Source: Thinopyrum elongatum
Taxonomy: Eukaryota > Streptophyta > Magnoliopsida > Poales > Poaceae
Assembly: GCA_011799875.1 (NCBI GenBank)
Contig: CM022303.1
Coordinates: forward strand, 190,947,700 to 191,011,699
DNA: 64,000 nt
Reading direction: 5' to 3'
The notes beneath the pieces were generated by a model, which was given only the letters and a program-made list of their open reading frames with translations, was not told the origin of the DNA and ran no database searches. Each line of letters opens with the position of its first letter. Within the stretch, counting starts at the first letter, position 1. Positions 20,148 to 31,430 of this stretch are shown piece after piece. The translations under genes were made by a program, and so were the position numbers.

Positions 20148-21818
20148 TGTTGGGTAACGTTGCATGTAAAACAAAAAAAATCTACGCACACACAAGATCT
20201 ATCCATGGAGATGTATAGCTACGAGAGGGGGAGAGCATCTTCATACCCTTGAAGATCGCTAAGCGGAAGCGTTTTATCAACGCGGTTGATGTAGTCGTAC
20301 ACCTTCACGATCTGTCCCAATCAAGTACCGAATGTACGGCACCTCTGCGTTCAGCACACGTTTAGCTCGATGACGTCCTCGCCTTCTCGATCCAGGAAGA
20401 GGGGCGAAGTAGTAGATGAGTTCCGGCAGCACGACGGCGTGATGACAGTGTTGGTGAAGAACAATCTTCACAGGGCTTCGCCAAGCACAACGGAAACTAT
20501 GACGAAGGATAAACTAGAGGGGACGGGGTTGCCGGCACATGGTTTGGTGAATCTTGATGTGTTCCTGGTGCTAGCCCTGCCCCTCTATTTATATGTTGAG
20601 CCCTGGGGTCGAAACTTGGAGAAAGAGCCTCCTCAAAGTCGGTTTTGCCCGCAAGGAAGAGTCCTTCTCGGACTTCCAGGACCAGACGCCACAGTCCTTG
20701 GCGTCTGGCCCAGACGCCATGGGCCTCGGCGTCTGGCCCGCCAGAAGGCAGGGTCTCCGGCGTTTGGTCCATGACCTCTGCAAAACATCCTTTTGCACCG
20801 ACCTAAAGCCCCGTGGGCCTCACCCCTTGGCCTAACCATATCATCCAATATATCAATCTTTACCTCCGGACCATTCCGGAGCTCCTCGTCATGTCCGTGA
20901 TCTCATCCGGGACTCCGAACAACATTCGGTCACCAACATACATAACTCATATAATACTATATCGTCAACGAACGTTAAGCGTGCGGACCCTACGGGTTCG
21001 AGAATAATGTAGACACGACCAAGACGCTTCTCCGGTCAATAACCAATAGCGGGACCTGGATGCCCATATTGGTTCCTACATATTCCACGAAGATCTTTAT
21101 CAGTCGAACCTTATGACAACATACGTAATTCCCTTTGTCCATCGGTATGTTACTTGCCCGAGATTCGATCGTCGGTATCTTCATACCTAGTTCAATCTCG
21201 TTACCGGCAAGTCTCTTTACTCGTTTCGTAATACATCATCCTGTAACTAACTCATTAGTCACTTTACTTGCAAGGCTTCTTATGATGTGTATTACTGAGA
21301 GGGCCCAGAGATACCTCTCCGATACTCGGAGTGACAAATCCTAATCTCGATCTATGCCAACTCAACAAACACCTTCGGAGATACCTGTGGAGCATCTTTT
21401 TGATCACCCAGTTACGTTGTGACGTTTGATAGCACACAAGGTATTCCTCCGGTATCCGGGAGTTGCATAATCTCATAGTCGAAGGAATATGTATTTGACA
21501 TGAAGAAAGCAATAGCAATAAACTGAACGATCATTATGCTAAGCTAACGGATGGGTCTTGTCCATCACATCATTCTCCTAATGATGTGATCCCGTTATCA
21601 AATGACAACACATGTCTATGGTTAGGAAACCTTAACCATCTTTGATTAACGAGCTAGTCTAGTAGAGGCTTACTAGGGACATGGTATTTGTTTATGTATT
21701 CACACATGTATTTAAGTTTCCGATCAATACAATTCTAGCATGAATAATAAACCTTTATCATGAATAAGGAAATATAAAATAACAACTTTATTATTGCCTC
21801 TAGGGCATATTTCCTTCA
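20148..21818 (-). repeat. C1 3' LTR
   Basis: On the + strand it starts TGTTGGGTAACG and ends TTTCCTTCA. On the element's own strand this is TGAAGG...CCAACA. It contains an array of CAGACGCC and GGCGTCTG inverted words at about 20690-20760, shorter than in the other LTR. The polypurine tract lies immediately outside at 21819-21833. Confidence 0.93.
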
Positions 21819-21833
21819 GTCTCCCACTTGCAC
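21819..21833 (-). other. C1 polypurine tract
   Basis: On the - strand this reads 'gtgcaagtgggagac' directly before the 3' LTR. It is the expected plus-strand primer site of a Copia element. Confidence 0.75.
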
Positions 21834-22020
21834 TAGAGTCAATAATCTAGTTCACATCGCCATGTGATTAACACCTAAAGAGTTTACTAGAGTCAATAAT
21901 CTAGTTCACATCACCATGTGATTAACACCCATAGTTCACATCACCATGTGACCAATACCCAAAGAGTTTACTAGAGTCAATAATCTAGTTCACATCGCCA
22001 TGTGATTAACACCCAAAGAG
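21833..22020 (-). repeat. Short tandem repeat near the C1 3' end
   Basis: Three copies of a unit containing 'ctagagtcaataatctag' followed by 'ttcacatc(g/a)ccatgtga' occur in a row, the middle one rearranged with an extra half unit. The array sits between the RNase H remnant and the polypurine tract. Its function is unknown. Confidence 0.8.
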
Positions 22021-22287
22021 TACTAAAGTGTGATCATGTTTTGCTTGTGAGAGAAGTTTAGTCAACGGTTCTGCCATATTCAGATCCGTATGTATTTTGC
22101 AAATTTCTATGTCTACAATGCTCTGCATGGAGCTACTCTAGCTAATTGCTCCCACTTTCAATACGTATCCAGATTGAGACTTAGAGTCATCTGGATCGGT
22201 GTCAAAGCTTGCATCGACGTAACCCTTTACGACGAACTCTTTATCACCTCCATAACCGAGAAATATTTCCTTAGTCCTCTTAGGTAA

Positions 22288-22503
22288 CTAAGGATAATTT
22301 TTGACCACTGTCCAGTGATCTACACCTGGATCACTATTGTACCCCCTTGCCAAACTCATGACAAGGCACACAAAAGGTCTGGTACACAGCATGGCATACT
22401 TTATAGAACCTATGACTGAGGCATAGGGAATGACTTTCATTCTCTCTCTATCTTCTGCCGTGGTCGGGCTTTGAGTCTTACTCAATTTCACACCTTGCAA
22501 CAC
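22288..22503 (-). pseudogene. C1 region between RT and RNase H (fragment)
   Basis: This 71-codon fragment contains 'VIGSIKYAMLCTRPFVCLVM', which matches the conserved Copia block following reverse transcriptase (usually an YxxxxGSLMYL-like motif). The RNase H catalytic portion is missing or degraded. It is out of frame with the RT fragment to its right. Confidence 0.75.
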
Positions 22504-22597
22504 AGGCTAGAACTCCTTCTTTGACTGATCCATTTTGAACTCCTTCAAAATCTTGTCAAGGTATGTACTTATTGAAAATCTTATCAAGCGTCTTGAT

Positions 22598-23053
22598 CTA
22601 TCTATATATCTTGATGCCTAATATGTAAGCAGCTTCACCGAGGTCTTTCATTGAAAAATTCTTATTCAAGTATCCTTTTAAGCTATCCAGAAATTCTATA
22701 TCATTTCCAATCAGCAATATGTCATCCACATATAATATCAGAAATGCTACAGAGCTCCCACTCACTTTCTTGTAAATACAAGCTTCACCATAAGTCTGTA
22801 TAAAACCATATGCTTTGATCACCTCATCAAAGCGTATATTCCAACTCCGAGATGCTTGCACCAGTCCATAGATGGATCGCTGGAGCTTGCATACTTTGTT
22901 AGAACCTTTAGGATCGACAAAACCTTCTGGTTGCATCATATACAACTCTTCTTCAAGATATCCATTAAGGAATGCAGTTTTGACGTCCATTTGCCAGATT
23001 TCATAATCATAAAATGCGGCAATTGCTAACATGATTCGGACAGACTTAAGCAT
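22598..23053 (-). pseudogene. C1 reverse transcriptase fragment
   Basis: This 151-codon frame carries the Copia RT core, with 'QMDVKTAFLNG' (first catalytic Asp block), 'PEGF', 'SIYGL' and the catalytic 'YVDD' box. It starts inside the RT domain, since the preceding finger region (about 23060-23190) has a stop and frame break. RT copies the element RNA into DNA in the cytoplasmic particle. This copy is truncated on both sides relative to a full domain. Confidence 0.9.
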
Positions 23054-23194
23054 CGCTACGGGTGAGAAAGCCTCATCGTAGTCAACTCCTTGAACTTGTC
23101 GAAAACCTTTTGCGACAAGTCGAGCTTTGTAGACAGTAACATTACCATCAGCGTCAGTCTTCTTCTTGAAGATCCATTTATTTTCTATGGCTTG

Positions 23195-24250
23195 TCAATC
23201 ATTGGGCATGTCCACCAAAGTCCACACTTTGTTCTCATACATGGGTCCTATCTCAGATTTCATGGCCTCAAGCCATCTGTCGGAATCTGGGCTCATCATA
23301 GCTTCTTCATAGTTCGTAGGTTCGCCATGGTCTAGTAACATGACTTCCAGGACAGGATTACCGTAGCACTCTGTTGTGGATCGTACTCTGGTCGATCTAC
23401 GAGGTTCAGTAGCAACTTGATATGAAGTTTCATGATCATTATCATTTGCTTCCTCTCTAGTTGGTGTAGGCATCACGGGAACGGATTTCTCTGATGTGCT
23501 ACTTTCCAATTCGAGAGAAGGTACAATTACCTCATCAAGTTCTACTTTCCTCCTACTCACTTCTTTCGAGAGAAACTCCTTCTCTAGAAAGGTTCCATTC
23601 TTGGCAACAAAGATCTTTCCTTCGGATCTGTGGTAGAAGGTGTACCCAATTGTTTCCTTAGGGTATCCTATGAAGACGCACTTCTCCGATTTGGGTTCGA
23701 GCTTATCAGGCTGAAACCTTTTGACATAAGTGTCGCAACCCCAAACTGCAAGAAACGAGAGCTTAGGTTTCTTGCCAAACCACAGTTCATACAGTGTCAT
23801 CTCAACGGATTTAGACGGTACCCTATTTAATGTGAATGTGGCTGTCTCTAATGCATAACCCCAAAACGATAGTGGTAAATCAGTAAGAGACATCATAGAT
23901 CGCACCATATCTAATAAAGTACGGTTACGACATTCGGACACACCATTACGCTGTGGTGTTCCAGGTGGCGTGAGTTGTGAAACAATTCCACATTGTTTTA
24001 AATGAAGGCCAAACTCGTAACTCAAATATTCGCCTCCACGATCAGATCGTAGAAACTTTATTTTCTTGTTACGATGATTCTCCACTTCACTCTGAAATTC
24101 TTTGAACTTTTCAAATGTTTCAGACTTGTGTTTCATTAAGTAGATATACCCATATCTACTCAAATCATCTGTGAAGGTCAGAAAATAGCGATGCCCGCCG
24201 CGTGCCTCAACACTCATCGGACCGCATACATCAGTATGTATTATTTCCAA
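23195..24250 (-). pseudogene. C1 integrase core and C-terminal region
   Basis: This long frame of 351 codons begins at the integrase core, with the DDE-type blocks 'HTDVCGPM', 'FTDDLSRYGYIYL' and 'TPQRNGVSE' (normally ..NGVAER). The C-terminal part includes 'PLSFWGYALETA' and a GKKP motif, typical of Copia integrases. It ends at a TGA near 23194, before RT. Integrase inserts the cDNA into the genome. The N-terminal HHCC portion is in another frame (24663-24241). Confidence 0.9.
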
Positions 24251-24872
24251 TAAGTCATAGCTCGCTCCATTGTTCTGGAGAACAGAGTTTTAGTCATCTT
24301 ACCCATGAGGCATGGTTCGCAAGTATCAAATGATTCATAATCAAGTGACTCCAAAAGTCCATCCGCATGGAGTTTCTTCATGCGCTTTACACCAATATGA
24401 CCTAAACAGCAGTGCCACAAGTATGTTGCACTATCATTATCAACTTTGCATCTTTTGGCATCAATATTATGAATATGTGTATCACTACGATCGAGATTCA
24501 ATAAACCATTCACATTGGGTGTATGACCATAGAAGGTTTTATTCATGTAAACAGAACAACAATTATTCTCTGACTTAAATGAATAACCGTATTGCAATAA
24601 ATATGATCTAATCATATTCATGCTCAACGCAAACACCAAATAACATTTATTTAGGCTTAACACTAATCCCGAAGATAAAGGGAGTGTGCGATGGTGATCA
24701 TATCAATCTTGGAAACACTTCCAACACACATCGTCACCTCGCCCTTTACTAGTCTCCGTTTATTCTGCAACTCCTGTTTTGAGTTACTAATCTTAGCAAC
24801 TGAACCGGTATCAAATACCCAGGGGTTACTTACGAACACTAGTATAGTACACATCAATAACATGTATATCAA
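24241..24872 (-). pseudogene. C1 protease and pre-integrase region
   Basis: Two frames: 24872-24663 includes the aspartic protease motif 'WVFDTGS', and 24663-24241 includes the pre-integrase zinc-binding block ('YLWHCCLGHIGVKRM' and 'CEPCLMGKMTK'). They overlap at 24663, with a stop between them. In an active element these would lie in one polyprotein with gag and integrase. Confidence 0.85.
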
Positions 24873-24933
24873 ATATACCTATGTTCACTTTGCCATCCTT
24901 CTTATCCGCCAAGTATTTGGGGCGGTTCCGCTT

Positions 24934-25732
24934 CTAGTGACCATTTCCTTTGCAGTAGAAGTACTCAGTTTCAGGCTTGGGTTTAGCTTTGGGCTTCTTC
25001 ACGGGAGCGGCAACTTGCTTGCCATTCTTCTTGAAGTTCCCTTTCTTTCCCTTGCCCTTTTTCTTGAAACTAGTGATCTTGTTAACCATCAACACTTGAT
25101 GCTCTTTCTTGATTTCTACCTTCACCGATTTCAGCATCGCGAAGAGCTCGGGAATCATTTTCGTCATCCCTTGCATATTATAGTTCATCACGAAGTTCTA
25201 GTAGCTTGGTGATAGTGACTAGAGAACTCTGTCAATCACTATCTTATCTGGAAGATTAACTCCCACTTGATTCAAGCGATTTTAGTACCCAGACATTCTG
25301 AGCATATGCTCACTTGCTGAGCTATTCTCCTCCCTCTTGTAGGCAAAGTACTTGCAGAGGTCTCATACCTCTCGACACGGGCATGAGTCTGAAATACCAA
25401 TTTCAGCTCTTGGAACATCTCATATGCTCCGTGGCGTTCATAACGTTTTGAAGTCCCGGTTCTAAGCCGTAAAGCATGGCACACTAAACTATTAAGTAGT
25501 CATCATATCAAGCTTGCCAAATGTTCATAACGTCTGCATTTGCTCCTGCAATAGGTCTGTCACCTAGAGGTGCATCAAGGACATAATACTTCTGTGCAGC
25601 AATGAGGATAATCCTCAGATCACGGACCCAATCCGCATTATTGCTACTATCATCTTTCAACTTAGTTTTCTCTAGAAACGTATCAAAAACAGGGGAGCTA
25701 CATCGCGAGCTATTGATCGATGACATAATCAT
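24934..25732 (-). pseudogene. C1 gag remnant
   Basis: Three separated frames carry gag pieces. 25732-25508 has the N-terminal part ('NADWVRDLRIILIAAQKYYV'), 25484-25272 is a middle fragment, and 25191-24934 is Lys-rich and ends in a damaged zinc knuckle ('YFYCKGNGH', then a stop where Trp is usual). Gag forms the particle that packages element RNA. Frame breaks show it is dead. Confidence 0.85.
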
Positions 25733-26936
25733 GCAAAAACTACTAAGACTAAGTTCATGATAAATTTAAGTTCAATTAATCAAATTACTAATGAACTCCC
25801 ACTTAAATAAACATCCCTCAAGTTATCTAAGTGATACGTGATCCAAATCAACTAACCCATGTCCGATCATCACGTGAGATGGGGTAGTCATCAATGGTGA
25901 ACATCTCTATGTTGATCATATCTACTATATGACTCATGTTCGACCTTTCAGTCTCCAGTGTTCCGAGACCATGTCTGTACATGCTAGGCTCGTCAAGTTT
26001 AATCCAAGTATTCTGCATGTGCAAAACTGTCTTACACCCATTGTATGTGAACGTAGAGTCTATCACACCCGATCATCACGTGGTGCTTCAAAACGATGAA
26101 CTTTGGCAACGATGCATACTCAGGGAGAACACTTTTATCTTGAAATTAAGTGAAGGGATCATCTTATAATGCTACCATCGTTCTAAGTAAAATAAGATGC
26201 ATAAAGGATAAACATCACATGCAATCAAAATATGTGACATGATATGGCCATCATCATCTTGTGCTTTTGATCTCCATCACCAAAGCAACGTCATGATCTC
26301 CATCGTCACCGGCTCGACACCTTGATCTCCATCATTGCATCGGGGTCGTCTTGCCAACTATTGCTTCTACAACTATTGCTAACGCATAGCGATAAAGTAA
26401 AGCAATTACATGGCACTTGCACTTCATACAATAATTAAGAGACAACCCTAAGGCTCCTGCCGGTTGTCGATATTACAAAACATGACCATCTCATACATCA
26501 ACATATATCACATCACGTCTTGACCATATCACATCACAACATGCCCTGCAAAAACAAGTTAGACGTCCTCTACTTTGTTGTTGCAAGTTTTATGTGGCTG
26601 CTACGGGCTTCGAGCAAGAACCGTTCTTAACTACGCAAAAACCACAACGGTGATTTATCAAGTTTACTGTTTTAACCTTCTTCAAGGACCGGCCGTAGTC
26701 AAATTTGATTCAACTAAAGTAGGAGAAACCGACACCCACCAGCCACCTTTATGCAAAACTAGTTGCATGTCAGTCGGTGGAACCGGTCTCATGTGCGTGG
26801 ACATGTAAGGTTGGTCCGGGCCGCTTCATCCCACAATACCGCCGAATCATAATAAGATGTTGGTGGTAAGCAGTATGACTATCACCGCCCACAACTCTTT
26901 GTGTTCTACTCGTGCATATCATCTACGCATAGACCT
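25733..26936 (-). other. C1 untranslated leader
   Basis: About 1.2 kb lies between the PBS and the first gag codons on the - strand. The many short frames are not conserved protein. Long leaders are usual in BARE/Angela-type Copia elements. Confidence 0.6.
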
Positions 26937-26949
26937 GGCTCTGATGCCA
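26937..26949 (-). other. C1 primer binding site (tRNA-iMet type)
   Basis: On the - strand this reads TGGCATCAGAGCC, one change from the plant initiator-Met tRNA complement TGGTATCAGAGC. It lies one base inside the 5' LTR, as expected. Confidence 0.9.
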
Positions 26950-26950
26950 C

Positions 26951-28652
26951 TGTTGGGTAACGTTGCGTGTAAAATAAAAAATTTCTATGCACACACAAGA
27001 TCTATCCATGGAGATGCATAGCTACGAGAGGGGGAGAGCATCTTCATACCCTTGAAGATCGCTAAGCGGAAGCGTTTTATCAACGCGGTTGATGTAGTCG
27101 TACACCTTCATGATCCGTCCCGATCAAGTACCAAATGTACGACACCTCCGCGTTCAGCACATGTTCAGCTCGATGACGTCCTCGCCTTCTCGATCCAGCA
27201 AGAGGGGCGAAGTAGTAGATGAGTTCCGGCAGCACGACGACGTGGTGACGGTGTTGGTGAAGAACAATCTCCGCAGGGCTTTGCCAAGCACAACGGAAAC
27301 TATGACGGAGGATAAACTAGAGGGGACGGGGTTGCCGGCACACGGTTTGGTGAATCTTGATGTGTTCCGGGTGCTAGCCCTGCCCCTCTATTTATATGTT
27401 GAGCCCTGGGGTCGAAACTTGGAGAAAGAGCCTCCTCAAAGTCGGTTTTGCCCGCAAGGAAGAGTCCTTCTCGGACTTCCAGGACCAGACGCCACAGTCC
27501 TCGGCGTCTGGCCCAGACGCCATGGGCCTCGGCGTCTGGCCCAGACGCCATGGGCCTCGGTGTCTGGCCCAGGGCCAGACGCCAGGGTCTCCGGCGTTTG
27601 GTCCCTGACCTCTGCAAAACATCCTTTTGCACCGACCTAAAGCCCCGTGGGCCTCACCCCTTGGCCTAACCATATCATCCAATATATCAATCTTTACCTC
27701 CGGACCATTCCGGAGCTCCTCGTCATGTCCGTGATCTCATCCGGGACTCCGAACAACATTCGGTCACCAACATACATAACTCATATAATACTATATCATC
27801 AACGAACGTTAAGCGTGCGGACCCTACGAGTTCGGGAATAATGTAGACATGACCAAGACGCTTCTCCGGTCAATAACCAATAGCGGGACCTGGATGCCCA
27901 TATTGGTTCCTACATATTCCACGAAGATATTTATCGGTCGAACCTTATGACAACATACGTAATTCCCTTTGTCCATCGGTATGTTACTTGCCCGAGATTC
28001 GATCATCGGTATCTTCATACCTAGTTCAATCTCATTACCGGCAAGTATCTTTACTCGTTTCGTAATACATCATCTTGTAACTAACTCATTAGTCACTTTG
28101 CTTGCAAGGCTTCTTATGATGTGTATTACCGAGAGGGCCCAGAGATGCCTCTCCGATACTCGGAGTGACAAATCCTAATCTCGATCTATGCCAACTCAAC
28201 AAACACCTTCGGAGATACCTGTGGAGCATCTTTATGATCACCCAGTTACGTTGTGACGTTTGATAGCACACAAGGTATTCCTCCGGTATCCGGGAGTTGC
28301 ATAATCTCATAGTCGAAGGAATATGTATTTGACATGAAGAAAGCAATAGCAATAAACTGAACGATCATTATGCTAAGCTAACGGATGGGTCTTGTCCATC
28401 ACATCATTCTCCTAATGATGTGATCCCGTTATCAAATGACAACACATGTCTATGGTTAGGAAACCTTAACCATCTTTGATCAATGAGCTAGTCTATTAGA
28501 GGCTTACTAGGGACACGGTATTTGTTTATGTATTCACACATGTATTTAAGTTTCCGATCAATACAATTCTAGCATGAATAATAAACCTTTATCATGGATA
28601 AGAAAATATAAAATAACAACTTTATTATTGCCTCAAGGGCATATTTCCTTCA
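26951..28652 (-). repeat. C1 5' LTR
   Basis: This is the partner of 20148-21818 with the same ends. It is about 30 bp longer, mainly because the CAGACGCC/GGCGTCTGGCC array at 27480-27600 has an extra unit. Scattered substitutions between the LTRs indicate an insertion that is not recent. Confidence 0.93.
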
Positions 28653-29423
28653 GTTATGACTTTGCTATGCTTAATGCTTGCCACTAGGGCCCGAGTGCCA
28701 CGATTTCAGATCTGAACCGTTTATGTTTTCACCATTATATCTATGTTCTAGATCCGTTCTTGCAAGTCATATTCACCTATTACGTCTTATGATCCGTAAA
28801 CCCCAGTGTGACAGTAATTGAGATACTTTCCGATGATGACCGTAGTTTGGGGAGTTCATGTATTCACTATGTGTTAATGCTTTGTTCCGGTTCTCTATTA
28901 AAAGGAGGCCTTAATATCCCTTAGTTTCCTTATGGACCCCGTTGCCATGGGAGGGTAGGACAAAAGATGTCATGCAAGTTCTTTTCCATAAGCACGTATG
29001 ACTATTTACGGAATACATGCCTACATTATATTTATGAACCGGAGCTAGTTTTGTATCGCCCTAGGTTATGACAATTATATGATGAATATCATCCAACGAA
29101 TTCACCGATCCAAATCCTACGAGTTTTCCACATATTGTTCTTGCAAAGTTACTACTGCTGTTGTTACTGTTACACTTGCTACAAAATCATTGCTATCACT
29201 GCTACTATTACTATTACTGTTACCACTGCTATCAAAACTATCATATTACTATGCTACTGATCACTTTGCTGCAGATATTTAATCTCCAGGTGTGTTTGAA
29301 TTGACAACTCAACTGCTAATACTCGCAAATATTCTTTGGCTCCCCTCATGTCGAATCTATAAATTTGGGTTGAATACTCTACCCTCGAAAAATGTTGCGA
29401 TCCCCTATACTTGTGGGTTATCA
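28653..29423 (+). repeat. S1 5' LTR, part 2
   Basis: This continues S1's LTR after the C1 insertion. The first five bases GTTAT are the duplicated target. It ends GGGTTATCA at 29423. It aligns by eye with the 3' two-thirds of the S2 LTR (30601-31361). Confidence 0.85.
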
Positions 29424-29434
29424 AGACATTTTTC

Positions 29435-29452
29435 TGGCGCCATTGCCGGGGA
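29435..29452 (+). other. S1 primer binding site (tRNA-Asp type)
   Basis: TGGCGCCATTGCCGGGGA has one difference from TGGCGCCGTTGCCGGGGA, the complement of the plant tRNA-Asp 3' end. It lies 11 bp after the LTR, as in S2-S4. Confidence 0.85.
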
Positions 29453-29501
29453 GCATAGCTATATTTGTTGAGTCATTTGGGATTTATATCTATTTATCAC
29501 T

Positions 29502-29668
29502 ATGAAGAATCTAAAGGATACCAAAACCAAGATTTTTCCCTCTAAGATGAGGGGAGGTAAGGAACTGCCATCTAGCTCTACACTCGATTCACCTTCTATT
29601 TTGAGTAAACTTGCAACACCACCACATGCTATTAATTCTGATATGTCGCAAGTTATTGATAATACTAC
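29502..29668 (+). pseudogene. S1 gag, N-terminal fragment
   Basis: The first 56 codons match the gag start of S2 (MKNLKDTKTKIFPS... versus the same block at 31431). The frame is cut inside 'VIDNTT' by the LTR of C2, and the following codons in the open frame belong to C2. The downstream part must lie beyond the window. Confidence 0.85.
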
Positions 29669-29962
29669 TGTTGGAAATATGCCCTAGAGGTAATAATAAA
29701 GTGGTTATTATTATATTTCCTTGTTCATTATAATCATTTATTATCCATGCTATAATTGTATTGACCGGAAACTCAAATGCATGTTTGGATACATAGACAA
29801 CAACATGTCCCTAGTGAGCCTCTACCGGACTAGCTCGTTGATCAAAGATGGATGTGGTTTCCTAGCCATAGACATGAGTTGTCATTTGATAACGGGATCA
29901 CATCATTAGGAGAATGATGTGATGGACAAGACCCAAACTATGAATGTAGCATATGATCGTAT
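29669..29962 (+). mobile_element. C2: left 294 bp of a second BARE/Angela-like Copia LTR
   Basis: It starts TGTTGGAAATATGCCC at 29669 within S1's gag, preceded by ACTAC (candidate target word). The sequence is related to the - strand start of the C1 LTR, including 'ataacgggatcacatcatta'. It stops at 29962, where S2 begins. The rest of C2 should lie to the right of the S2/S3 tandem, beyond the window. Confidence 0.88.
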
Positions 29963-31361
29963 TGATACGTCTCCATCGTATCTACTTTTCCAAACTCTTT
30001 TGCCCTTGTTTTGGACTCTAATTTGCATGATTTGGATGAAACTAACCCAGACTGACGCTGTTTTCAGCAGAATTGCCATGGTGTTATTTTTGTGCAGAAA
30101 TAAAAGTTCTCGGATTGATCTAAAAATTTACAGAAAATATTTTTGGAATATATAAAAAATACTGGCACAAGAACTCACCAGAGGGGGTCCACCTAGAGGC
30201 TACAAGCCTGGGGGGCGCCGCCCCGGGGCGCGCCTAGAGGGCTTGTGGGCCCCCTGGACCTCCTCCGACCTCAACTCCAACTCTATATAACCCTATTCGG
30301 GGAGAAAAAAATCAGAGAGAAGGATTCATCACGTTTTACGATACGGAGCCGTCGCCACCTCCTGTTCTTCATCGGGAGGGCAGATCTGGAGTCCGTTCGG
30401 GGCTCCGGAGAGGGGGATTCGTCGCCATCATCATCACCAACCTTCCTCCATCACCAATTTCATGATGCTCACCGCCGGGAGTGAGTAATTCCATCGTAGG
30501 CTTGCTGGACGGTGATGGGTTGGATGAGATTTATCATGTAATCGAGTTAGTTTTGTTAGGGTTTGATCCCTAGTATCCACTATGTTCTGAGATTGATGTT
30601 GCTATGACTTTGCTATGCTTAATGCTTGTCATTAGGGCCCGAGTGCCATGATTTCAGATATGAACCTATTATGTTTTCATGAATATATGTGTGTTCTTGA
30701 CCGTATCTTGCAAGTTGTAGACACCTATTATGAGTGATGATCCGCATACCCCAAGGTGACAATAATTGGGATTCTTTCCGGTGATTGACATAGTTTGGGG
30801 AGTTCATGTATTCACTAAGTGCTAATGCTTTGGTCCAGTTCTCTATTAAAAGGAGGCCTTAATATCCCTTAGTTTCCATTAGGACCCCGCTACCACAGGA
30901 GGGTAGGACAAAAGATGTCATGCAAGTTCTTTTCCATAAGCACGTATGACTATATACGGAATACATGCCTACATTATATTGATGAATTGGAGCTAGTTCT
31001 ATGTCACCCTAGGTTATAACTGCTACATGATGAATATCATCCGACACAATTATCATTGCCGATCCATTGCCTACGAGCTTTTCACATAATGATCTTTGCT
31101 AAGTTACTTTCGTTGCTACTGCTGTTACAATCACTACAAAACTGCTACTGTTACTTTTGCCACTGTTACCGTTACTTCCATACTACTTTGCTACTAAATA
31201 CTTTGCTGCAGATATTAAGCCTTTTAGGTGTGGTTGAATTGACAACTCAGCTGCTAATACTTGTGAATATTCTTTGGCTCCCCTTGTGTCGAATCAATAA
31301 ATTTGGGTTGAATACTCTACCCTCGAAAACTGTTGCAATCCCCTATACTTGTGGGTTATCA
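29963..31361 (+). repeat. S2 5' LTR
   Basis: 1399 bp from TGATACGTC to GGGTTATCA. A GC-rich inverted repeat (30201-30247, arms 'acaagcc' and 'ggcttgt' around gggcgccgcccc) precedes a TATA box at 30283-30290. It is intact at both ends. Confidence 0.93.
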
Positions 31362-31372
31362 AGACCATTTTC

Positions 31373-31390
31373 TGGCGCCGTTGCCGGGGA
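31373..31390 (+). other. S2 primer binding site (tRNA-Asp)
   Basis: TGGCGCCGTTGCCGGGGA, 18 bases, is complementary to the 3' end of plant tRNA-Asp. This primer is usual for the Athila lineage. Confidence 0.92.
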
Positions 31391-31430
31391 GCATAGCTCT
31401 ATTCTCTGAGTCACTTGGGATTTATATCTG

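Larger units (their letters stand above)
20148..28652 (-). mobile_element. C1: Copia LTR retrotransposon (BARE/Angela-like), complete but dead
   Basis: Two long LTRs (20148-21818 and 26951-28652) enclose gag, protease, integrase, reverse transcriptase and RNase H remnants in Copia order on the - strand. The 5-bp word GTTAT occurs at 20143-20147 and 28653-28657 as a perfect target duplication. The site is inside the LTR of S1. Removing C1 and one GTTAT restores an LTR sequence like that of S2. Multiple stops and frame breaks make it non-autonomous today. Confidence 0.95.
19498..29668 (+). mobile_element. S1: Sabrina-like Gypsy element, 5' part (twice interrupted)
   Basis: The 5' LTR starts TGATACGTC at 19498 and ends GGGTTATCA at 29423, but is split by Copia C1 at 20147. 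Net LTR length is about 1.4 kb. The candidate 5-bp target word on the left is GCCGG (19493-19497). Its partner lies outside the window. After the LTR come a tRNA-Asp type PBS and the first 56 codons of gag, which are then cut at 29668 by Copia C2. The rest of S1 should lie beyond the window. Confidence 0.8.

Noticed and set aside
22598..24250. C1 integrase and RT as an intact autonomous polyprotein
   Set aside because: Stops and frame changes separate gag, protease, integrase, RT and RNase H, so the element cannot encode a full set of enzymes.
31373..31390. PBS sites as tRNA-Asp gene fragments
   Set aside because: Only the 18-base complement of a tRNA 3' end is present, directly after LTRs. 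There is no cloverleaf sequence around it.
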